DNA of 5,139 nt from an uncultured Dermatophilus sp. (GTDB taxonomy: Bacteria > Actinomycetota > Actinomycetes > Actinomycetales > Dermatophilaceae): contig CAMCQD010000172.1 in the NCBI GenBank assembly GCA_945876925.1, forward strand, positions 1-5,139, read 5' to 3'. Shown here one piece after another: positions 1-4,609 of the stretch. Position 1 is the stretch's first letter, and every line of letters starts with the position of its first letter. Position numbers and translations under genes: made by a program. The notes under the pieces are model-generated. The model searched no databases. It was given only the letters and a program-made list of their open reading frames with translations, and had not been told where the DNA came from.

Positions 1-16
1 ATCCTTGTCCGGATCT

Positions 17-580
17 CTACGCGGGCAAGGCAAGTCCGGTAAACTGGGGGAGCAGGCAACGGGTATCTCCCTTGAGCATCTTCGGCTCGTCGAGTACGAG
101 CATCTTCGACCGGAGCAGGAACACCATCGCCAGGGCGACCCGCTGCACCTGCCCGCCGGAGAGCGCCTGGTCGATCATCTGGTGCCGGTCGACGATGAGG
201 CGCATTGCCTGGCGGACCCGCACATCACTGAGCGGGGCCACGTCGGCCCGCATGGTGAACGGGGCCCAGCCGCCGGTCTCGGAGATCAGGGTGCGCGCTC
301 CCTGGGTTCCGATCATCCCGGCCAGGTAGGGCGGCAGGTTGCCGATGGTGTGAACCTGGCCGGTCAGCAGGGCGTTCACCTTGGCCGCGTCGTCGCTGAA
401 GTCGATGATGGTCAGCGATTCGATGGCGGCCCTGGTGTCCCAGTAGTCCTCGTGGCGGCGGAAGCGGCTGCGCTGGCCGGGGACGAATTGCTCGCAGGCG
501 AAGGGGCCCGTCCCGACCGGGCGGGGCGGATGCGTTCTGGCGGGCTCATGGCACCAGCGCCTCGTGCTCGGGCGGGACAA
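17..580 (-). pseudogene. Chimeric remnant: peptide-type ABC solute-binding protein fused to an ABC ATPase fragment
   Basis: The open frame encodes 187 residues, but it is not a normal protein. Residues about 21-139 (bases 164-520) match the central part of family-5 (Dpp/Opp-type) extracellular solute-binding proteins: PVGTGPF, an R-H-E-D-Y-W stretch, then DVRVRQAM and VDRHQMIDQAL. Immediately after this, residues 140-166 (bases 83-163) read LSGGQVQRVALAM and LVLDEP, the signature motif and Walker B of an ABC transporter ATPase. The signal peptide, the rest of the binding protein, Walker A and the D- and H-loops are all missing. The last 21 residues are not recognised. The nominal start is a TTG without a good ribosome binding site. 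Intact binding proteins of this family usually exceed 500 residues. I infer an internal collapse of a dpp/opp-like operon, in which binding protein and ATPases lie in the same direction with permeases between them. The family assignment of both halves is firm; the deletion mechanism is inference. Confidence 0.8.
74..108. repeat. Direct repeat of 11 bp (GAGCATCTTCG) within the ATPase remnant
   Basis: GAGCATCTTCG occurs at 74-84 and again at 98-108, a period of 24 bases or exactly eight codons. On the minus strand each copy encodes Lys-Met-Leu, once just before Walker B (SKMLVLDEP) and once just after it (PKMLKGD). In intact ABC ATPases LDEP is normally followed by TTALD or similar, so the second copy marks where the ATPase homology stops. 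It may be the scar of a second rearrangement. Confidence 0.7.
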
Positions 581-606
581 TAGGCTAATCCGCGATCTGC
601 CGCTAT

Positions 607-627
607 AGGAGGGGAAGAGTTATGTAG
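607..627 (+). other. Orphan ribosome binding site followed by ATG-TAG
   Basis: AGGAGGGG at 607-614 is followed after 7 bases by ATG (622-624) and immediately by the stop TAG (625-627). The binding-site sequence and spacing would be excellent for a real gene, but the frame closes at once. If the TAG is ignored, the same frame runs only about 20 codons before a TGA. It could be the dead 5' end of a lost gene, a minimal regulatory ORF, or chance. Confidence 0.35.
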
Positions 628-669
628 AAGAATTCACGCATCGATGGTTTAATCGCCCCTGGCTCGGTC

Positions 670-687
670 GCTGTGATCTGGCTGTGA
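670..687. repeat. Direct repeat GCTGTGA with 11-bp period
   Basis: GCTGTGA occurs at 670-676 and 681-687, separated by four bases, so both copies face the same side of the helix. Heptamers repeated every 11 bp are the known layout for SARP-type and some OmpR-type regulators. No clear promoter or regulated gene follows directly, so the function is unproven. A short 11-bp palindrome, CGTGA-T-TCACG, lies just downstream at 702-712. Confidence 0.3.
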
Positions 688-1060
688 GCGGATGCCGCCC
701 GCGTGATTCACGATCTGGTAAATGGGGGCGATATGAACGCGCCGGCAATGCGTGTGCAGGCTGTTCTCGCGCAGAGGCGCGGCGGGGTCATCGCGCTGGC
801 GGGGCGGCTGCGGGGCGAGCGGTGTCGTGATACGCGTGACCTATCCCGGACGCGGATCATATGGTGTAAATCACATGACGGGAGGACTTGCGTCCGGATG
901 GTGGTCGCCGATGGCGCGCGGGCCGCGGATCGCGGAGGCCTGACTGCTGCCGGGTCGCAAGCGGGCGGGAACTATCCGGGCTCCCGGGGGCGTTTTCCCA
1001 GCGTAGCGGCCCATCGCCGATCACCTGGCCCACCGGGGTGAGCCATCATGGCCCGTATGC

Positions 1061-1072
1061 TGCAACGTTGCA
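1061..1072. promoter_or_regulatory. LacI/GalR-type operator palindrome TGCAACGTTGCA
   Basis: TGCAACGTTGCA is a perfect 12-bp palindrome with a central CG, the form typical of LacI/GalR-family operators. It lies about 200 bases upstream of the sugar porter start and about 58 bases upstream of the best -35 candidate. Genes of this transporter family are often controlled by LacI-type repressors that respond to the transported sugar. No regulator gene is present in the window, so the cognate protein is unknown. Confidence 0.55.
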
Positions 1073-1107
1073 AGTCGGGTTGGCGGTCCCGGAGTTGTGT
1101 GCTTGTC

Positions 1108-1125
1108 TTAACAAAATGGCGTTAA
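1108..1125. promoter_or_regulatory. AT-rich inverted repeat TTAAC-N8-GTTAA
   Basis: TTAAC (1108-1112) and GTTAA (1121-1125) form inverted 5-bp arms around 8 bases, directly upstream of the candidate -35 element. The block is clearly less GC-rich than its surroundings, as expected for upstream promoter DNA or a protein-binding site. The short arms make it a weak call. Confidence 0.3.
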
Positions 1126-1129
1126 TCCC

Positions 1130-1158
1130 TTGACCGCCCAGGCCGGGGTACATAACGT
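1130..1158 (+). promoter_or_regulatory. Candidate promoter of the sugar porter gene
   Basis: TTGACC (1130-1135) matches five of six bases of the -35 consensus TTGACA. After a 17-base spacer comes TAACGT (1153-1158), which fits the loose TANNNT form of actinobacterial -10 elements. Transcription would start near 1164-1166, giving a leader of about 108 bases. The position, spacing and -35 are good; the -10 is only moderate. Confidence 0.5.
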
Positions 1159-1184
1159 CAGGCATGAGCCCCGACGTGCAGTGG

Positions 1185-1257
1185 CAGCGCTTCGCGCTGG
1201 TGACGCAGCGGAGGGGTGCCAATGTAGCCACCCCATCGGCCGCCAGCCCTGGCGGCC
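1185..1257 (+). promoter_or_regulatory. Structured 5' leader with three consecutive hairpins
   Basis: Three perfect inverted repeats follow one another in the predicted leader of the sugar porter mRNA. CAGCGC/GCGCTG lies at 1185-1199 with a 3-base loop. GGGGTG/CACCCC lies at 1213-1234 with a 10-base loop. GGCCGCCAG/CTGGCGGCC lies at 1238-1257, with nine paired bases on paper or eight with a four-base loop. The third ends five bases before the GGAGG of the gene, so it could affect ribosome access. No U-tract follows, so it is not an obvious attenuator. It matches no riboswitch class that I recognise. Short hairpins are common in GC-rich DNA; the third is the least likely to be chance. Confidence 0.4.
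1210..1227 (+). other. Second ribosome binding site plus ATG-TAG, inside leader hairpin 2
   Basis: GGAGGGG (1210-1216) is followed after 5 bases by ATG (1222-1224) and immediately by TAG (1225-1227). The ATG lies in the loop of the 1213-1234 hairpin, and most of the binding site lies in its left arm. This repeats the arrangement at 607-627. A ribosome initiating here would stop at the first codon after AUG, about 45 bases ahead of the real start. It may be chance. Confidence 0.3.
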
Positions 1258-1272
1258 CCACTGGAGGAACGT

Positions 1273-2703
1273 ATGTCCCATGGAGCTCCCCAGAGCAGCG
1301 GCCTAGGGACGCCGCTGCCGCCACTGCGGCCCGGGCCACACCAGCGTCGCCTCGACCTGATCGCGATCGTCGCCACCTTCGGCGGACTGCTGTTCGGTTA
1401 CGACACCGGCGTGATCAACGGTGCCCTCGAGCCCATGAAGGCCGAGCTCGGCCTCACCCCGCTTTCAGAAGGCCTCGTCACCGCCACGCTGCTCATCGGC
1501 GCAGCAGTCGGTGCCCTGCTCGGCGGCCGGATGAATGACAGCATCGGCCGCAAGAAGGCGCTGACGATCATCGCCGTCATCTTCTTCGTCGGCACCCTGG
1601 GCTGCGTCGTCGCCCCCGGCCTGATGGTCATGCTGCCGTCCCGGTTCGTGCTCGGCTTCGCCGTCGGCGCCGCCTCGGTGACCGTGCCGGTCTACCTGTC
1701 CGAGCTCGCGCCCACCGAACGCCGGGGGGCGCTGTCCGGCCGTAACGAGCTGGCCATCGTCGTCGGCCAGATGCTCGCCTTCATCATCAACGCGATCATC
1801 GCCAGCATGTGGGGTCACCACGAGGGCGTCTGGCGCTACATGCTCGCCGTCTGCGCCGTCCCGGCCGTCATGCTCTTCGTCGGCATGCTGTCCATGCCCG
1901 AGTCGCCGCGCTGGCTGATCTCCCAGGGCCGCACCCAGGAAGCCCTCGAGGTGCTCATGCAGGTCCGCAATGAGGACCGGGCCCGCGCCGAGATCGCCGA
2001 GGTCGAGGCCCTCGCCGAGGAAGAGGCCCGGTCCCAGAGCGGGGGCTGGGCTGACCTGGGCACCCCGTGGATCCGCCGCCTCGTCATCATCGGCGGTGGC
2101 ATCGCGGCTGCCCAGCAGGTCACCGGCATCAACTCGATCATGTACTACGGCACCGAGCTGCTCACCGTGGCGGGCTTCTCCAGCTCCGCGGCGATCATCG
2201 CCAACATCGCCAACGGCGTGCTCGCCGTGGTGGGTACCGCATTGTGCCTGTTCGTGGTCATCGACCGGGTGCCCCGGCGCAAGCTCATCATCTTCGGCTT
2301 CTGCGCCACCACCACCATCCACGGCATCATCACCGTGGTCGCCACGCTCATGCCCGAGGGCATCGCCCGGGCGTACCTCATCCTCGTGCTGTGCGTGACC
2401 TTCGTGTTCTTCATGCAGTGCTGCCTCAACGCGCCTGTCTGGGTGGCGCTGTCCGAGCTGTTCCCGCTGCGCCTGCGCGGATTCGGCATGGGCCTGTCGG
2501 TGCTGTGCATGTGGGTGACGAACGCGATCCTCACGTTCTCGTTCCCGCAGATCGTCGCGGCATCCGGGCTGCAGGGCATGTTCGGCCTGTTCTTCGTGGT
2601 CGGCCTGCTGGCCCTGTGGTTCCTCGTCAAGATGCTGCCGAACACCTCCGGCCGTTCGCTGGAGGAGCTGGAGGAAGCCTTCTCGCGAGGCGACTTCCGC
2701 TGA
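1273..2703 (+). CDS. Sugar porter family MFS transporter (sugar/polyol:H+ symporter type)
   Basis: This is a complete 476-residue inner-membrane permease of the major facilitator superfamily, sugar porter family (XylE, GlcP, IolT and relatives), which usually imports a sugar or polyol with protons. Family motifs appear in order: FGYDTGVINGAL (residues 41-52) in helix 1; GGRMNDSIGRKK (84-95) in the 2-3 loop; PVYLSELAPTERRGAL (139-154) after helix 4; PESPRWL (209-215) after helix 6; AQQVTGINSIMYYG (280-293) in helix 7, with the paired glutamines that bind sugar in XylE; DRVPRRKL (331-338) in the 8-9 loop; a PVWVALSELFPLRLRG stretch (388-403); and SGRSLEELE (459-467) in the tail. About twelve hydrophobic helices surround a charged central loop near 216-265. 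The ATG is chosen because GGAGG lies five bases upstream and the motifs begin at the expected distance. The GRRxxL-type motif is altered to PRRKL, and the usual PETKGR appears as PNTSGR. The exact substrate (xylose, glucose, inositol or other) cannot be told from the sequence. Confidence 0.95.
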   Translation: MSHGAPQSSGLGTPLPPLRPGPHQRRLDLIAIVATFGGLLFGYDTGVINGALEPMKAELGLTPLSEGLVTATLLIGAAVGALLGGRMNDSIGRKKALTIIAVIFFVGTLGCVVAPGLMVMLPSRFVLGFAVGAASVTVPVYLSELAPTERRGALSGRNELAIVVGQMLAFIINAIIASMWGHHEGVWRYMLAVCAVPAVMLFVGMLSMPESPRWLISQGRTQEALEVLMQVRNEDRARAEIAEVEALAEEEARSQSGGWADLGTPWIRRLVIIGGGIAAAQQVTGINSIMYYGTELLTVAGFSSSAAIIANIANGVLAVVGTALCLFVVIDRVPRRKLIIFGFCATTTIHGIITVVATLMPEGIARAYLILVLCVTFVFFMQCCLNAPVWVALSELFPLRLRGFGMGLSVLCMWVTNAILTFSFPQIVAASGLQGMFGLFFVVGLLALWFLVKMLPNTSGRSLEELEEAFSRGDFR

Positions 2704-2716
2704 TGACTCGCTGACA

Positions 2717-2769
2717 CCAGCGAGGATCCGCTCACTGGCGGGGTCCGGGGCAGGCGCTCCGGGCCCCGC
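2717..2769 (+). terminator. Hairpin terminator after the sugar porter
   Basis: GCGGGGTCCGG (2738-2748) pairs fully with CCGGGCCCCGC (2759-2769): eleven pairs including one G-U, around a ten-base loop. It starts 35 bases after the stop. A weaker hairpin just before it, CCAGCGAG/CTCACTGG (2717-2738, one mismatch), could fold alternatively. Only a short GTTTG follows rather than a long U-tract, which is common for actinobacterial terminators. It lies between convergent genes and could serve both directions. Confidence 0.65.
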
Positions 2770-2859
2770 TGCCGCGTTTGACGCACCCGGCCGGCGCGAC
2801 CGCCCGCCGGAGCCGGGAGGGGCCACCGGCGGCGGGAAGCTCCTGGCCGCGCCCCGCCG

Positions 2860-3096
2860 TCAGATCGAGGCCGGGCCGTCCCCGAGCGTGTTGCAGGCCG
2901 CCGAGATCATCGCGACGCCGGTAGCGGCGGCAGCCGTCAGGCCGGCCAGGACGAGCAGCGGGGCGGACATGAGCACGGTGCCGAAGCCCAGCAGGACGGC
3001 GGCCAGGATGCCCAGGGCGGCGCTGTGCGGAATCAGCAGATCGCGTAGCTCGATGCCGCGCCCGGCGGGGTAGTCGCCGTACGGGAAGGTGTACAC
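2860..3096 (-). CDS. Small two-helix membrane protein, unknown function
   Basis: The gene encodes 78 residues starting at GTG. The start is strongly supported: on the minus strand a perfect AGGAGG (bases 3102-3107) lies five bases upstream. The protein has a short polar, aromatic-rich N-terminus (YTFPYGDYPAGRGIELRD, residues 2-19). Two hydrophobic segments follow, about 25-44 and 46-67, joined by a tight turn around SAPLL, and then a short tail with one cysteine (C68). This suggests a helical hairpin in the membrane with both ends on the same side. I do not recognise a family. It is convergent with the sugar porter and lies downstream of the FNT gene on the same strand, separated by 397 bases that include a strong hairpin, so it probably has its own promoter. 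The paired features of a good ribosome binding site and coherent hydrophobicity make it a real gene more likely than not. Confidence 0.7.
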   Translation of the reverse strand: MYTFPYGDYPAGRGIELRDLLIPHSAALGILAAVLLGFGTVLMSAPLLVLAGLTAAAATGVAMISAACNTLGDGPASI

Positions 3097-3426
3097 GGGG
3101 GCCTCCTGTCGTCGCGGCGCGCAGGAGATGAGCTGACGGCTCGTCCTCCCCGGCCGTCGTGAGCCTCATGGTGGGTGGTCGCATATGAGCGGGGCGGCAG
3201 TGCCCGGTTACCTGAGGATTCGGCCATCGCGCCGGGGACCGGCAAGGAATGCCGCCGGCAATCGTGCCCATTGCGCACGGGAGGAGATTTCGCTCCGGGA
3301 CCGCTGCCCGCTGCCGAAGGCGCCGCGATGTCACCTCAGCTGCGGCGCTCAGCTGGTCACCGGCGGTCTGGCGGGACGGTCTGGCGGGCGACGCCCCGCC
3401 CGGGCGCGAGCGGGAGGTGCAGACGT
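3097..3426. other. Intergenic region upstream of the small membrane protein gene
   Basis: These 330 bases carry no recognisable protein. Overlapping plus-strand frames (from 3175 and 3185) and minus-strand frames have arginine- and proline-rich translations without domains, as GC-rich non-coding DNA often does. The promoter of the small membrane protein should lie here on the minus strand, but I see no convincing -35/-10 pair. Short symmetries include TGCCG-C-CGGCA at 3250-3260 and two CAGCTG sites at 3338-3343 and 3350-3355. Confidence 0.5.
3364..3388. repeat. Tandem repeat CGGTCTGGCGGG, two copies, 13-bp period
   Basis: CGGTCTGGCGGG occurs at 3364-3375 and 3377-3388 with a single base between. 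The second copy overlaps a small hairpin, GGCGGG/CCCGCC (3383-3400, six-base loop). It sits about 40 bases from the large inverted repeat. No function is evident; slippage in GC-rich non-coding DNA is the simplest explanation. Confidence 0.5.
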
Positions 3427-3480
3427 GAACTGGCGCTTTCCCCCGCCCCGGGAGGGCCCGCCGGGGGAAAGCGCCAGTTC
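3427..3480 (-). terminator. Long perfect hairpin, probable terminator of the FNT gene
   Basis: GAACTGGCGCTTTCCCCCG (3427-3445) and CGGGGGAAAGCGCCAGTTC (3462-3480) are perfect 19-base inverted arms around a 16-base loop. One G-U and one G-C pair could extend the stem. It begins 13 bases past the stop of the FNT gene on the minus strand, where a terminator is expected. No U-tract follows. The stem is unusually long for a terminator, so a regulatory RNA structure or a mobile palindromic element remains possible. Confidence 0.7.
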
Positions 3481-3493
3481 GCCTGCCGGCTAG

Positions 3494-4345
3494 TCAGCTG
3501 ACGGTGTCGCGGTGGCGAACGTGCCTGCTGTCGTCATTGGCGTAGGCGTAGTACAGCCCGATGAGGACGCCACCGCCGACGAAATTACCGATCAGGGCTA
3601 TTCCCACGTTTCCCAGCGCGGGAAGTATGTCGATGCCGCTGCGGAGCCCCACGATCGTGAACAGCACGGTATTGGCCACCGAGTGCTCGAAGCTGAGGAA
3701 GGCGAAGATGAGCACGGCAACCACCATGGCGAGGCACTTGGCGAGATCGTCGCTGAGGAACCCGTTGTAGATGAGCAGCATCGCCAGGTTGATCATGAAG
3801 TTGCACAAAATCGCCCGGAAGAACAGATCGGTCATCCCGGTGGCACCCTCGGTGACGTAGGCGAGTTTCGTCTCCACGGCCGCGTTCATATGAATCTGCG
3901 TGTCGCCCGAGATGATGGAGGTGAAGTGCAAGATGGTGGCGATTACGAGCCCTCCCAGGAAGTTCCCGAGCAGGCACATCCCGAGGACGCGCAGGCCGCG
4001 CCGCGACTTGATCTTGCGGTAGTACACGCCAATGGAGACGACCATCATGTTCGAGGTCAGCAGCTCCGACTTGGTGTAATAAATGAACACCAGCGCCCAG
4101 CCGAACACCAGTCCGCCGATGAGCTTGCCGGCTACGGCTAGGTCGGCATGGGGATCACTGCCGGCGAATGCCGCCACGGTCAGGAAGTAGGCGAGGTAGA
4201 AGATTCCGATGATCATGCCGGCCATGCCGGCTCGCTGGAGATATCTTTGAGCGATATCTCCGGTCATGGCAGTCTTGGTGTCGAGGGCCTCGAGCACCGT
4301 GGAGATGAAGTGCTTGCCAGGGAAAAGGCGGGGGTCTTCGCTCAT
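3494..4345 (-). CDS. Formate/nitrite transporter (FNT) family channel
   Basis: This is a complete 283-residue member of the FNT family, pentameric inner-membrane channels that move small monovalent anions such as formate, nitrite, hydrosulfide, acetate or lactate. Evidence is the family signature near the C-terminal half: LCNFMINLAMLLIYNG (residues 180-195) and FEHSVANTVLF (219-229), containing the central pore histidine (H221) that protonates the substrate in FocA and NirC. K160 (in ETKLAYV) matches the conserved lysine near the pore. SELLTSN (93-99) matches the helix-2 break (FocA LFTS), with T97 at the gating threonine position. About six helices are visible and the length is normal for the family. 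The ATG is the most upstream start that keeps the amphipathic N-terminal helix, but no good ribosome binding site precedes it. A small inverted repeat lies within codons 29-37. The gene is visibly less GC-rich than the sugar porter. FocA-like versus NirC-like specificity cannot be decided; no formate or nitrite enzyme genes are in view. Confidence 0.93.
   Translation of the reverse strand: MSEDPRLFPGKHFISTVLEALDTKTAMTGDIAQRYLQRAGMAGMIIGIFYLAYFLTVAAFAGSDPHADLAVAGKLIGGLVFGWALVFIYYTKSELLTSNMMVVSIGVYYRKIKSRRGLRVLGMCLLGNFLGGLVIATILHFTSIISGDTQIHMNAAVETKLAYVTEGATGMTDLFFRAILCNFMINLAMLLIYNGFLSDDLAKCLAMVVAVLIFAFLSFEHSVANTVLFTIVGLRSGIDILPALGNVGIALIGNFVGGGVLIGLYYAYANDDSRHVRHRDTVS
4237..4261. repeat. Perfect 9-bp inverted repeat inside the FNT coding region
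   Basis: GGAGATATC (4237-4245) and GATATCTCC (4253-4261) are perfect inverted arms around seven bases. They fall at about nucleotides 85-109 of the FNT coding sequence. The encoded residues are GDIAQRYL, using AGA for arginine and TAT for tyrosine, codons unusual in such GC-rich genes. An early-message hairpin or an internal operator is possible. Confidence 0.5.
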
Positions 4346-4528
4346 GTGCCGGTCGCTTTGCGATGGAAGGGGAGGCCATTCCGGCCCGGGAGGTTCTGAC
4401 TTTACCGCCGGAAGGATGACCGAGGGCCTGGTTCAGGAACCCGTCCGGATGCCTGGCCCAGGCTGCCGGATCGGCCGCCGGGCAGCGCCGCCGGCCGCGG
4501 ATCGGGGAGCGTCGTTGCTGGCCTGGGG
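4346..4528. promoter_or_regulatory. Divergent intergenic region, FNT side
   Basis: This region must drive the FNT gene leftward. GGTTC-AG-GAACC at 4430-4441 is a short inverted repeat that could be an operator, overlapped by CCTG-GTT-CAGG (4427-4437). On the minus strand TAAAGT (bases 4399-4404) resembles a -10 element, but no -35 lies at the right distance. I see no protein-coding signal here. Confidence 0.35.
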
Positions 4529-4559
4529 GGTCCTCCTCCCCGGGTAGCGTGGGAGGACC
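4529..4559 (+). promoter_or_regulatory. Inverted repeat GGTCCTCC/GGAGGACC enclosing a -10-like TAGCGT
   Basis: GGTCCTCC (4529-4536) and GGAGGACC (4552-4559) are perfect 8-bp inverted arms separated by 15 bases. The interval contains TAGCGT (4545-4550), which fits the actinobacterial -10 form, about 60 bases before the phosphatase start. No matching -35 is seen. The arrangement could be an operator flanking the promoter of the phosphatase gene, or simply a hairpin. Confidence 0.35.
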
Positions 4560-4609
4560 GGATGCCGCCGGGGACCGCCCGGAGGAGGTCGTTACCGCCA
4601 GGAGGGGAC

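Larger units (their letters stand above)
581..1129. other. Intergenic region with no convincing gene
   Basis: Roughly 550 bases separate the ABC remnant from the sugar porter promoter. No frame on either strand gives a recognisable protein. The longest plus-strand frame (703-1041, or from the ATG at 733) has mixed third positions, ends in low-complexity Gly/Arg/Pro sequence and shows no domain. The stretch does contain an orphan ribosome binding site with a start-stop, an 11-bp-period direct repeat, and a palindrome of LacI-operator type, each listed separately. It may be partly decayed sequence flanking the adjoining pseudogene. Confidence 0.6.

Noticed and set aside
5..583. Open plus-strand frame of 192 codons opposite the ABC remnant
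   Set aside because: It mirrors the recognisable binding protein/ATPase sequence on the other strand, has no known domain, and is a typical GC-rich antisense frame.
861..876. ATGGTGTAAATCACAT as a CRP/FNR-like site
   Set aside because: Only one half (TCACA) fits; the opposite half does not match TGTGA and the arms are not symmetric about one centre.
703..1041. Plus-strand frame, possibly starting at ATG 733 after GGGGG
   Set aside because: The translation is Arg/Gly-rich without a domain, third positions are mixed, and the C-terminal third looks like non-coding GC-rich DNA. A real small gene is not excluded but not supported.
1465..2826. Long minus-strand frame of 453 codons across the sugar porter
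   Set aside because: It is the antisense shadow of a clearly identified transporter and is dominated by His, Asp, Glu and Gly as such shadows are.
2732..3334. Minus-strand frame of 200 codons overlapping the small membrane protein
   Set aside because: It is Arg/Pro-rich without a domain and lies in a different frame from the gene that has AGGAGG and coherent hydrophobic segments.
3185..3493. Plus-strand frame of 102 codons starting at ATG 3185
   Set aside because: It has no good ribosome binding site, runs through the 19-bp inverted repeat, and its translation shows no domain.
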